Part shown: piece after piece, positions 8,425 to 16,328 of the stretch
Layout of the letters: each line of letters opens with the position of its first letter
Position numbering within the stretch: the stretch's first letter is position 1
Origin: a bacterium
GTDB taxonomy: Bacteria; Bacillota; Clostridia; Lachnospirales; Lachnospiraceae
Length of the DNA stretch: 64,000 nt
Direction of reading: 5' to 3'
Assembly: GCA_004562765.1 (NCBI GenBank)
Contig: SFRL01000010.1
Location: forward strand, 1-64,000
The notes under the pieces: model-generated
Database searches by the model: none
What the model saw: the letters and a program-made list of their open reading frames with translations, nothing else
What the model was told of the DNA's origin: nothing
Position numbers and translations under genes: made by a program

Positions 8425-9249
8425 ATGAAACGAAGAGGATGTTATTTGTGCGTGGTATTATCGGTATTGCTGACAATCGTTGTTCTGACAGTTACTATAC
8501 TGCCTGCAACTGCTTTGGCAGCTGCAAAGGTATCCTTGAATACAACCGAAAAGAAGATTCAGGTAGGCGAGATCTATCGGCTGAAGTTAATGAATGCCAA
8601 GGGCACGGTGGAGTGGAAGTCCAGTGACAATAAGGTGGCAGAGGTGAATGAAAAGGGCAAAGTGAAAGGAGTTGCAACCGGTACTGCGACGATTACAGCC
8701 GTTTATAAGAAAAAGAATTATTCGTGTACCGTCACGGTAAAGCATCCGGTCGAGGATGATGAGATGGAGAATAAGAAGATCGGCCCTGTGAATATCTGTT
8801 ATTCGAAGGAACTGACCACAACGGCTTCAGAGGATAAAGGGAAATATATCTGGACGGCGAAAAATTCTGAAGCTTCGGAGATCATAAAGCTGACCATTAT
8901 TTATACTGCGCCTCAGACAATGACCTATGATTTTATTGAGGAACAATTTTCGAAGGAATTTACGGAAGATTCGGCCAAAGCCCGGTTTGAAAAGGAGGGC
9001 TATAGTGATGTGAAGCTGAAACGGGTGAAGAAAGCTTCCTATAAGCTTCCGTCAGGAAAGGCATTGCGCGCATCTGCACGTATTTCTGCTAAGAAAGGCG
9101 GAGAAGAGTGTCAGGAGGAACGGGTCATCTATATCTTTTCCAAATCGAATTACTTGTATGCTTTTTCGGGTCAGGCGTTGGAAGATGGAAGTTTTAGCAA
9201 CGTAGACAAAACAATAAAAGAAATGCTGAAGACGATGATCTTCTTATAA
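8425..9249 (+). CDS. Secreted single BIG2-domain protein
   Basis: 274 residues. A long signal peptide (MKRRGCYLCVVLSVLLTIVV to about LALAAA, residue 33) and one BIG2 immunoglobulin-like domain at about 37-110 (WKSSDNKVAEVNEKGKVKGV). The remaining 160 residues form an unrecognised alpha/beta domain with many Lys and Glu. Likely an extracellular or wall-associated protein of unknown role. AGAGGAGG precedes the ATG. It is one of at least three BIG2 proteins in this window. Confidence 0.75.
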   Translation: MKRRGCYLCVVLSVLLTIVVLTVTILPATALAAAKVSLNTTEKKIQVGEIYRLKLMNAKGTVEWKSSDNKVAEVNEKGKVKGVATGTATITAVYKKKNYSCTVTVKHPVEDDEMENKKIGPVNICYSKELTTTASEDKGKYIWTAKNSEASEIIKLTIIYTAPQTMTYDFIEEQFSKEFTEDSAKARFEKEGYSDVKLKRVKKASYKLPSGKALRASARISAKKGGEECQEERVIYIFSKSNYLYAFSGQALEDGSFSNVDKTIKEMLKTMIFL

Positions 9250-9251
9250 TA

Positions 9252-9282
9252 AAAGAAAGCAGCCCGGGCAGGCTGCTTCTTT
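9252..9282. terminator. Bidirectional terminator between convergent genes
   Basis: AAGCAGCC and GGCTGCTT arms with A/T-rich flanks lie between the stops at 9249 (plus) and 9306 (minus). Confidence 0.7.
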
Positions 9283-9305
9283 GCTTTGAAGACATCGTGT
9301 ATGGA

Positions 9306-9947
9306 TCAATAGCCAAGTGTTTCTCCCACCAGAATGACATGGATGCGATCCGGTGTGTAGCATCTGCGTGTGATGACAGTATGGCTGCACATGCACTCGG
9401 GAGAGAGACAGTCATGGCAGAAGCCGGTCGTGGCGCAGGGAGTCTGCTTGTTCAGACGGACACCGTTTGCGGGAGCAGCGATGTCACTGACTCTGTTTAC
9501 GCCGTCCTCCACGGTAGATACAAGCTTGTTCATGCCGACGACCATTACGACTTTGTCAGGCCCGTAGATCAAAGCGGCGACACGGTTTCCGTTGCCGTCG
9601 ATATTGATCAGCTCGCCGTCCAGGGTGATGGCGTTTGTGCTCATAAAATAGACATCACTGCTGAAGGAATCGCGGTACATCTGCTTGGTCTCCTCCGGGC
9701 TGCTTGCCTTGCTCCGGTCGATCAGGCGGATGTCGCTGCGGTTTCTCAGCATGTCCATCACACCGCTGTCCGATAAGGACATGGAGCCGCCGAAGGAAAC
9801 GGTGGAACCGGCCGGAACCAGCTCCTCGGCCAGTTTTACTGCGGATGCGCAGTCTGAGCAGTAGTAGCCTCTCATATTTCTTTTTTCCAGTGCTTTGATG
9901 ACGGTCTTTGCCTGAATTTCATAGGTTTTCTTTAATACATCTGACAT
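9306..9947 (-). CDS. LUD domain protein (LutC/YkgG-like, DUF162)
   Basis: 213 residues of the LUD family, related to LutC of lactate utilisation but found alone in many Firmicutes. Visible signatures: FGGSMSLSDSGVM (about 50-62), DVYFMSTNAITLDGELINID (about 95-114), and a Cys-rich C-terminus CHDCLSPECMCSHT that could bind a metal or cluster. Start at 9947 is fixed by AAGGAGG about 12 bp upstream; the longer open frame into the neighbouring gene lacks support. Lies 67 bp downstream of endonuclease III on the same strand. Confidence 0.85.
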   Translation of the reverse strand: MSDVLKKTYEIQAKTVIKALEKRNMRGYYCSDCASAVKLAEELVPAGSTVSFGGSMSLSDSGVMDMLRNRSDIRLIDRSKASSPEETKQMYRDSFSSDVYFMSTNAITLDGELINIDGNGNRVAALIYGPDKVVMVVGMNKLVSTVEDGVNRVSDIAAPANGVRLNKQTPCATTGFCHDCLSPECMCSHTVITRRCYTPDRIHVILVGETLGY

Positions 9948-10014
9948 GATCTTTAGATCCTCCTTATATGTGAAATGTTCGATCGGGTAGTAACTGATGT
10001 CTGTTAAGGGAGCG

Positions 10015-10650
10015 CTATATGCCAACCTTCTTACAGATGTCTGCACAGCAGCAGCGGTCGCAGTGCGGTGTGGTCCGTGCGGTGCACACATCACGTCCGT
10101 GGTACACCAGACGATGACAGAAATCGCTGCCTTCCTCCGGCGGGATCAGCTTCCAGAGTGCCATCTCGACTTTTTTCGGCTCCTTGATGCCATCCACCAG
10201 TCCCATACGGTTGACGAGGCGGATACAGTGCGTGTCTGTCACGATGGCGGGTTTGCCGAATACATCACCCATGATGAGATTGGCACTTTTTCTTCCGACA
10301 CCCGGCAAAGTAAGCAGTGCGTCAAAATCATCCGGCACCTTTCCGCCGAAGTCATCCCGCAGCATTTTCATGCACGCACTGATGTCGCGCGCTTTGCTGT
10401 GACCGAGACCACAGGGTTTGACGATCGCTTCAATATCAGTCACGTCCGCATCGGCAAGCGCTTCCACGGACGGGTATTTTTCATAGAGTCCCTGGACGAC
10501 AACGTTGACCCGCGCGTCGGTACACTGTGCCGCCAGACGGACACTGACCAGCAGTTTCCATGCCTCGTTGTAGTCCAGCGTACAGCCTGCGTCGGGGTAT
10601 TCCTGTTTTAAACATTCAATGAGCGCAAGCGCTCGTTCTTTCTTTCGCAT
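10015..10650 (-). CDS. nth: Endonuclease III, DNA glycosylase/AP lyase
   Basis: 211 residues, the usual length. Removes oxidised pyrimidines and cleaves at abasic sites in base excision repair. The helix-hairpin-helix LPGVGRKSANLI carries the catalytic Lys121 and the catalytic Asp139 follows in VTDTHC; both match the E. coli positions within one residue. Four Cys for the [4Fe-4S] cluster are at 189, 197, 200 and 206, with one extra residue between the first two compared with the E. coli spacing. GAGGAAA precedes the ATG. Confidence 0.95.
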   Translation of the reverse strand: MRKKERALALIECLKQEYPDAGCTLDYNEAWKLLVSVRLAAQCTDARVNVVVQGLYEKYPSVEALADADVTDIEAIVKPCGLGHSKARDISACMKMLRDDFGGKVPDDFDALLTLPGVGRKSANLIMGDVFGKPAIVTDTHCIRLVNRMGLVDGIKEPKKVEMALWKLIPPEEGSDFCHRLVYHGRDVCTARTTPHCDRCCCADICKKVGI

Positions 10651-10767
10651 GGCAGATTTCCTCGTTGCTAAATATTTGACACTTTCGGTTTCTTAAATAC
10701 TGAATTTATGTTACACTAATCGTTGGGATTTTGCAATCGGCAGATGATGCGGGAGGTATGGAGATAC

Positions 10768-11763
10768 GTGAAGAAAAAGATTTTGACAGGGATCACGATT
10801 GCAGTCGTAGTACTATTTGTCATATATACAGTGTTTATCTATTTTCTGGTGAGTGCATGCCTTGTGCCTTCTTTTATGGAAAAGCTGGATGCATCCGAGG
10901 AGATTACGGAAAAGGGCTATTCTGAGCAGGTTCACACATCTGATATCAGCGAAAACCGGAAAAAAGCGATCGAGCAGACGAAGGAGTGGCTGGAAACGGC
11001 GCAGGGTCAAAAACTGCGACGGAAAACAGCGGATGGTTATGAGCTGGTGGCAACAGAGTTTTTTGCAGAGGAGGACAGCCACAAGTGGGTGCTGCTCTTG
11101 CACGGTTATACCGGCTGGAAGGAGGAAATGTATCCTTTTGCGTACTGGTATCACGAGCAGGGCTATCATGTGCTTGTGCCGGATCTGCGCTGCCAGGGAG
11201 AGAGCGAGGGTGATTTTATAGGAATGGGATGGACGGACAGCTTCGACTGCGAACTGTGGCTGGACTATATTCTGGAACAGGATGCACAGGCACAGATCGT
11301 TCTGCACGGACAGTCCATGGGCGCATCCACGGCGCTCATTATGAGCGGAAACGAAATGCTTCCCAAGCAGGTGAAGGCAGTGATATCGGACTGTGCCTAC
11401 ACCAGTGCCTATGAGATGTTTGGCGATAAGATCACCGAATGGTTCGGACTGCCGGCGTTTCCGTTTGTGGACAGCGCGTGCCTCATGCTGCGTCTCCGGG
11501 GTGGCTATGATCTGAAGGATGCCTCGGCGATCAATGCGGTAAAAAAGAGTGCGACACCGACACTGTTCATCCACGGGGAAAAGGATGCAATGATCGACGT
11601 GGGCATGTCGCAGGAATTATATGAAGCGGCAGCGTGTGAGAAGGAACTGCTCATTGTGGAGGGCGCCGGGCACGCGCAGTCACAGGACAAGGCACCGGAC
11701 GACTATTACGGTGCGATCGCCCGGTTTTTAAAGGAGGAATTTTATGACAACAGCAGAGAGTAA
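10768..11763 (+). CDS. Membrane-anchored alpha/beta hydrolase
   Basis: 331 residues from the GTG at 10768, which has GGGAGG 11 bp upstream; in-frame ATGs at 10744 and 10747 are alternatives. An N-terminal membrane segment (about 4-28) anchors the protein. The hydrolase core shows the oxyanion segment LLHGYTGWKEE, the nucleophile elbow HGQSMG, Asp in IHGEKDAMI and His in GAGHAQ: a complete Ser-Asp-His triad. Substrate unknown; relatives (YqkD/BAAT-like) are esterases or peptidases. The stop overlaps the start of the MATE gene by 20 bp, so the two are translationally coupled. Confidence 0.85.
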   Translation: MKKKILTGITIAVVVLFVIYTVFIYFLVSACLVPSFMEKLDASEEITEKGYSEQVHTSDISENRKKAIEQTKEWLETAQGQKLRRKTADGYELVATEFFAEEDSHKWVLLLHGYTGWKEEMYPFAYWYHEQGYHVLVPDLRCQGESEGDFIGMGWTDSFDCELWLDYILEQDAQAQIVLHGQSMGASTALIMSGNEMLPKQVKAVISDCAYTSAYEMFGDKITEWFGLPAFPFVDSACLMLRLRGGYDLKDASAINAVKKSATPTLFIHGEKDAMIDVGMSQELYEAAACEKELLIVEGAGHAQSQDKAPDDYYGAIARFLKEEFYDNSRE

Positions 11764-13099
11764 ACAGGCAGAGCTGGGATACAAACCGATCACCGGGTTG
11801 ATGGTGCGCATGGCGGTGCCGGGCATTATCGCGCAGCTGATCAACATATTATACAGTATCATTGACCGTATTTATATCGGGCACATTCCGGGCGTGGGAG
11901 CGAATGCGCTGACGGGTGTGGGACTGACGTTTCCGATCATCACCCTCGTATCGGCATTTGCGATGATCGTTGGGGCAGGAGGCGCGCCGCTGGCCGCCAT
12001 CGCACTGGGAAAAAGGGATCGTGACGAGGCAGAAAAAATACTGGGAACAGGTGTCTTTCTGCTGATCTGTTTTGCGCTTGGCATCATGACGGTCTTTTAT
12101 ATCTGGAAACGTCCGCTGCTGCGCATGTTTGGTGCCAGTGATGCCACGATCGGATATGCGGACACCTACATCAGCATCTATCTGATCGGGACGATCTCCG
12201 TACTATTGTATATGGGTTTGAATCAGTATATCATCGCACAGGGCAAATCTGTGACGGCTATGCTTTCCGTCGGGATCGGAGCGGTGCTGAATCTGGTGCT
12301 GGATCCGATCTTTATCTTTGTGTTTCATCTGGATGTGCGCGGTGCAGCGCTCGCGACAGTCATTTCACAGACGGCAAGCGCGCTGTGGGTCGTTCGTACA
12401 CTGACGAACAAAAAGGCATCACTGACGCTGCGCATTTCGTTGATCCGCCCGTTTAAAAAAGAAATGAAGGATATTCTGGCGCTGGGTGTATCGCCTTTCA
12501 TCATGGCATCCACGGAGAGCCTGATCAGTATCGTCATCAACCGGGGACTTTCCACGTACGGCGGTGATCTGTATGTCGGTTCCTTCACGATTATCCAGAG
12601 CATCATGCAGATGATCTCTGCTCCTGTGCAGGGCTTCACGCAGGGTGTTCAGCCGATCATCAGTTACAATTACGGAGCCGGAGATTATGACCGCGTGCGC
12701 GGTACTTACCGGCGCATGATCGGAACTACTTTTGCGTTCGTCACGCTGGCTACGCTGTGTACGATCCTGTTTCCGACTGTATTTGCAGGCATGTTTACGA
12801 ATGAACAGCCACTCATTGAGCTGGTGGGAGAGGTCATGCCCGTATTTATGCTGGGCATGCTGGTGTTCGGACTGCAGAACGGTATCCAGCCGACGTTCGT
12901 GGCACTCGGTCAGGCGAAAATATCTCTGTTTATCGCAGTGCTCAGAAAGATCATTCTGCTCATCCCGCTGGCGATCCTTTTGCCGTATCGTTTTGGTGTC
13001 ATGGGCGTGTACTATGCGGAGCCCATCTCGGATGTGCTCTCGGCGGCAACGGCGACAACGCTGTTTATACTGAATATCAAGCGCATCTTAAAAGACTAG
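11744..13099 (+). CDS. MATE family efflux transporter
   Basis: 451 residues with about 12 hydrophobic segments in two homologous halves, the usual size for MATE multidrug or toxin exporters coupled to Na+ or H+. Recognisable features are GITQ-type helices (VPGIIAQLINILYSIIDRIY) and the second-half repeat beginning LGVSPFIMAS. AAAGGAGGAA lies before the ATG inside the end of the hydrolase gene. Confidence 0.9.
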   Translation: MTTAESKQAELGYKPITGLMVRMAVPGIIAQLINILYSIIDRIYIGHIPGVGANALTGVGLTFPIITLVSAFAMIVGAGGAPLAAIALGKRDRDEAEKILGTGVFLLICFALGIMTVFYIWKRPLLRMFGASDATIGYADTYISIYLIGTISVLLYMGLNQYIIAQGKSVTAMLSVGIGAVLNLVLDPIFIFVFHLDVRGAALATVISQTASALWVVRTLTNKKASLTLRISLIRPFKKEMKDILALGVSPFIMASTESLISIVINRGLSTYGGDLYVGSFTIIQSIMQMISAPVQGFTQGVQPIISYNYGAGDYDRVRGTYRRMIGTTFAFVTLATLCTILFPTVFAGMFTNEQPLIELVGEVMPVFMLGMLVFGLQNGIQPTFVALGQAKISLFIAVLRKIILLIPLAILLPYRFGVMGVYYAEPISDVLSAATATTLFILNIKRILKD

Positions 13100-13149
13100 C
13101 CAAAAGGATAGTTTTGCAATAATCTTTCACATTTTTTCAATTATATCTA

Positions 13150-13179
13150 TTGAGTGTAAATGGTATTTTATGGTAGTAT
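13150..13179 (+). promoter_or_regulatory. Promoter candidate for the hydrogenase-like sensor
   Basis: TTGAGT (13150-13155), 18 bp, TAGTAT (13174-13179) with TGG directly before the -10 box, an extended -10 form. Confidence 0.4.
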
Positions 13180-13221
13180 AAGATATTGTATGAAACACAA
13201 ATGATAAATGGAGGATTTGTT

Positions 13222-15171
13222 ATGCAGGACATCTGTTCCCTGGTGTATACCAACGAAAACTGCATCGGCTGCAACAAGTGCATCAGCGCCTGTTCCTGTG
13301 TCGGTGCTTGTGTGGCAGTAGCGGATGAGAACGGAAACAACCGCATCGAGGTCAGTGAAGACAAGTGTGTTGCTTGTGGTGCGTGCTTTGACGTGTGTGA
13401 GCATGGGGCGCGCGAGTATCGGGATGATACCGAGCAGTTTTTTGCAGATCTGGCAAAAGGAGAGAAGATCTCTGTGTTGATCGCGCCGGCATTCAAGGCG
13501 AATTATCCGAATGAGTACGAGAGTGTGCTCGGAGGTTTGAAAAAGCTGGGTGTCAACCGCCTGATCAGCATTTCTTTTGGCGCGGATATCACGACATGGG
13601 GCTATTTGAATTATGTGCAGAAGTACAACTTTGTGGGCGGTATTTCGCAGCCCTGCCCCGCAGTTGTCGGCTATATTGAGCGCTATATTCCACAGCTTCT
13701 TCCGAAGCTGTTCCCGGTACAGAGCCCGCTGATGTGCGGCGCGATCTACTGCCGAAAGGAACTCGGCATAACGGATAAGCTGGCATTTATCAGCCCGTGT
13801 ATTGCGAAAAAGCTCGAGATGGAGGAACCGGAAAATGAAGGTCTGGTACAATACAATGTGACCTTTGACCATCTGATGAAATATGTGCGTGAGCACGGTG
13901 TGAGCGGTCCGCTCAGCACAGATGAGATTGAATATGGTCTGGGCTCGATCTATCCGATGCCGGGCGGATTGAAGGAAAATGTATACTGGTTTCTCGGTGA
14001 GGACGCCTTTATCCGTCAGATCGAGGGCGAAAAGCATATGTACCACTATCTGGAGCGGGAGAAGGAGCGCATTGCAAAGGGCGCAACACCGTATTTGTTT
14101 ATCGATGCATTAAACTGTGGTAACGGCTGTATCTGCGGAACTGCTACGGAGGAAGAACTGTCCAACACCGATACGGCGCTGGAAGCTCTGCTGCAGATCA
14201 AAAAAGACAGTAAAAACAACAAGCACAAGCATACATGGTCTCGAAAACTGACACCAGCCCAGCGTCTGGCACAGCTCAATCGGCAGTTTAAAAACCTGAA
14301 GCTGGAGGATTATGTGAGAACCTACACGGACCTGTCTGACCAAGTGGACTTTCAGATGCCGACGGAGGAGCAGCTGCAGGAGATCTATCGGCAGATGGGT
14401 AAGACGACGGCTGTCGAGCAGAAGATCAACTGTTCCTGCTGTGGATATGATACCTGTCGTGAGATGGCAACCGCAATCTTTAACGGGTTTAATAATAAGA
14501 ATAACTGTATTCATTTCATCAAAAAAGAAGTGGAGCAGGAACGCGAAAATGCGCTGGCACTTGCAGCGGAGAATGAGCTTGAACGTGAGCAGAAGGCACA
14601 GCAGCATGCGCGTGTGATGGAGACCGTTGACCGGGTAAATACAGAATTTGAGGATGTGAAGAATATTCTTGAGCAGTTGGCCCAGGGCAATGCCGGAAGT
14701 GCGGAGGAGAGTTCACATCTTGCAGCGGATATGAGTGAGATCAACCGTTTCTGTGACAGATTAAATGCGTCGATGACGGATATTCTGGAGCTGATCGGGG
14801 ACTTGAACAAAAATAATGAAGCGGTTGTTGAGGTCGCAGACCAGACAAATATGCTGGCACTTAACGCGAGTATCGAGGCAGCCCGTGCCGGTGAGGCAGG
14901 AAGGGGATTTGCAGTCGTTGCCGGCGAGATCAACAGTCTCGCGATGCAGTCCAGAGAGACTGCGGAACACTCTGAGGAGAGTCAGCGGAAGATAGAGAAT
15001 TCTCTGAATACCATTTCAGAAGAAGCAAAGGAACTGTTAGAGACAGTTTCCAAGATTTCCGGTCGTATTGAGCAGCTGGCTGCAGTCACAGAGGAGATCT
15101 CGGCATCTACGGATCAGATCCTGAGCTCCACTGAGCATGTAAAGGACGAACTGAATCATTTAACAGAGTAA
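13222..15171 (+). CDS. [FeFe]-hydrogenase-like sensor fused to a chemoreceptor signalling domain
   Basis: 649 residues, soluble. Domains in order: two [4Fe-4S] ferredoxin motifs (Cys14/17/20/24 and 49/52/55/59); an H-cluster domain in which the three Cys motifs are variant, SQPCPAV (Cys145), SPCIAKK (Cys193) and NCGNGCICG (Cys299/303/305); a further Fe-S motif CSCCGYDTC (404-412); a coiled coil; and a methyl-accepting chemotaxis hairpin around 540-585 ([19 protein letters not shown]). Such sensory hydrogenase homologues are thought to read H2 or redox state rather than to turn over substrate. The output would be CheA/CheW control or another MCP-dependent kinase. Start chosen for GGAGG 7 bp upstream. 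Confidence 0.88.
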   Translation: MQDICSLVYTNENCIGCNKCISACSCVGACVAVADENGNNRIEVSEDKCVACGACFDVCEHGAREYRDDTEQFFADLAKGEKISVLIAPAFKANYPNEYESVLGGLKKLGVNRLISISFGADITTWGYLNYVQKYNFVGGISQPCPAVVGYIERYIPQLLPKLFPVQSPLMCGAIYCRKELGITDKLAFISPCIAKKLEMEEPENEGLVQYNVTFDHLMKYVREHGVSGPLSTDEIEYGLGSIYPMPGGLKENVYWFLGEDAFIRQIEGEKHMYHYLEREKERIAKGATPYLFIDALNCGNGCICGTATEEELSNTDTALEALLQIKKDSKNNKHKHTWSRKLTPAQRLAQLNRQFKNLKLEDYVRTYTDLSDQVDFQMPTEEQLQEIYRQMGKTTAVEQKINCSCCGYDTCREMATAIFNGFNNKNNCIHFIKKEVEQERENALALAAENELEREQKAQQHARVMETVDRVNTEFEDVKNILEQLAQGNAGSAEESSHLAADMSEINRFCDRLNASMTDILELIGDLNKNNEAVVEVADQTNMLALNASIEAARAGEAGRGFAVVAGEINSLAMQSRETAEHSEESQRKIENSLNTISEEAKELLETVSKISGRIEQLAAVTEEISASTDQILSSTEHVKDELNHLTE

Positions 15172-15177
15172 CAGAAA

Positions 15178-15218
15178 AGCGGATATGCGTTTGAAGGCGC
15201 ATATCCGCTCTTTATTTT
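15178..15218 (+). terminator. Intrinsic terminator after the sensor gene
   Basis: A 12-bp stem of AGCGGATATGCG with its complement and a T-rich tail, between convergent genes. Confidence 0.75.
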
Positions 15219-15227
15219 CAGATCAGT

Positions 15228-15602
15228 CTATTTTTTCGGGGCAATGCTTCGCTTCATTGCCTCAAAACTTTCCTTGCTGATAACATGCTCGATCTTGCAT
15301 GCATCCTCCGCAGCAATATCTGCCGGTACACCAAGGCTTTCCAGATAGGAGGAAAGGAATTCATGGCGCTCATAGATCATTTCGGCAATCTTCCGACCTT
15401 CATCCGTCAAATAGATAAAACCGGCATCTGTCACAGTGATATGGTTTTTCTCACGGAGATTTCTCATGGCGATGCTGACACTTGATTTTTTATAATTTAA
15501 TTCATTTGCGATATCCACGGAGCGCACGACAGGAAGTCGTTTGCTCAGGATCAGGATCGTTTCCAGATAATTCTCCGCTGATTCATTTACTACAAGACCC
15601 AT
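15228..15602 (-). CDS. DtxR/MntR-family metal-dependent repressor
   Basis: 124 residues: N-terminal winged helix (about 8-65, SVDIANELNYKKSSVSIAMR) and the metal-binding dimerisation helix pair with MIYERHEFLSSYLESLGV and DACKIEHVIS, where the His, Glu and Cys ligands typical of the family are found. No SH3-like third domain, so MntR-like in size. It is divergent from the feo genes and is the natural candidate for their Fe(II)- or Mn(II)-dependent regulator. AGGAGGGG precedes the ATG. Confidence 0.88.
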   Translation of the reverse strand: MGLVVNESAENYLETILILSKRLPVVRSVDIANELNYKKSSVSIAMRNLREKNHITVTDAGFIYLTDEGRKIAEMIYERHEFLSSYLESLGVPADIAAEDACKIEHVISKESFEAMKRSIAPKK

Positions 15603-15730
15603 TTATCGTCCCCTCCTATATTACAATCCGTTTGCATTTTTTTATACATCGTAGTTTATCATAGCATATAATTGACAAAAAAACAAATAAGTGTAAACTA
15701 AATTTCGTTTGTCCTATCTTTAAAAAGTTA

Positions 15731-15759
15731 TTGACAACTAACCAAAAACAGACTATACT
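15731..15759 (+). promoter_or_regulatory. feo operon promoter
   Basis: TTGACA (15731-15736), 17 bp, TATACT (15754-15759). CTAAC occurs at 15738-15742 and 15758-15762, on both sides of the -10 box, and could be half-sites for the divergent DtxR-type repressor. A second TTGACA lies at 15672-15677 with a weaker -10 (TAAACT). Confidence 0.6.
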
Positions 15760-15804
15760 AACGAATGAAAAAAGGAAACGGCGTATGAAAAGGAGGTCTG
15801 TGTG

Positions 15805-16014
15805 ATGCCCCTGACAATGGTAAAGTGCGGAGAGCCGAATACGGTCAAGCGTGTCGGCGGAAAAGAGGAAACGAAAAAATTTCTGGAGAATCTGGGATTT
15901 GTCACCGGAAGTGTGGTGACGGTGGTGTCTGCGATCAGCGGTAATCTGATCGTAAATGTGAAGGATTCGCGTGTTGCTCTGGGTAAAGACATGGCAAATA
16001 AGATCATGGTATGA
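15805..16014 (+). CDS. feoA: FeoA-like ferrous iron transport protein
   Basis: 69 residues with an SH3-like FeoA fold; typical segment FLENLGFVTGSVVTVVS (about 25-41). It interacts with FeoB and affects Fe(II) uptake. Either GTG15802 or ATG15805 could initiate; AGGAGGT at 15791-15797 is better spaced for the ATG. First gene of feoA-feoA-feoB-Cys-rich protein. Confidence 0.88.
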   Translation: MPLTMVKCGEPNTVKRVGGKEETKKFLENLGFVTGSVVTVVSAISGNLIVNVKDSRVALGKDMANKIMV

Positions 16015-16047
16015 GATCCGGATTTAGGAAGGAGAATGGAGGAGTAT

Positions 16048-16269
16048 ATGAGTACGTTAAAGGATGCAAAGGTCGGCGCTCACATCAAGGTTGCACGATT
16101 GAACGGTGAGGGCGCGGTTAAGAGAAGAATTATGGATATGGGCATTACCAAAGGTGTGGAGGTATATGTTCGTAAGGTTGCACCGCTGGGGGATCCCATC
16201 GAGGTCACGGTCAGGGGTTATGAGCTGTCACTGCGCAAAGCAGATGCTGAAATGATCGAGGTGCAGTAG
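16048..16269 (+). CDS. feoA: Second FeoA-like protein
   Basis: 73 residues with the FeoA pattern MDMGITKGVEVYVRKVAPLG and a C-terminal LSLRKADAEMIEV. Start at 16048 is chosen because GGAGG (16038-16042) is 5 bp upstream, whereas the in-frame ATG at 16036 has its purine run too close. It shares only the fold pattern with the first FeoA, so the two are not a recent duplication. Confidence 0.88.
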   Translation: MSTLKDAKVGAHIKVARLNGEGAVKRRIMDMGITKGVEVYVRKVAPLGDPIEVTVRGYELSLRKADAEMIEVQ

Positions 16270-16290
16270 GCATATTTTTTTTGGACGAAA

Positions 16291-16306
16291 GTTAGCAAAA
16301 ACTAAC
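16291..16306 (+). promoter_or_regulatory. Inverted repeat before feoB, putative DtxR-type operator
   Basis: GTTAGCAAAAACTAAC: perfect 5-bp arms GTTAG/CTAAC around six bases, in the 59-bp gap between the second feoA and feoB. TTAG/CTAA arms recall DtxR/IdeR boxes, but the spacing is different; inference. Confidence 0.45.
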
Positions 16307-16328
16307 ATTTGATAGGAGGAACAAATAC

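Noticed and set aside
15178..15218. Terminator after the hydrogenase-like gene as a sixth member of the hexaloop set
   Set aside because: Its stem resembles site 3 but the sequence before GAAGGC does not form the short loop hairpin, and it follows a gene end between convergent genes.
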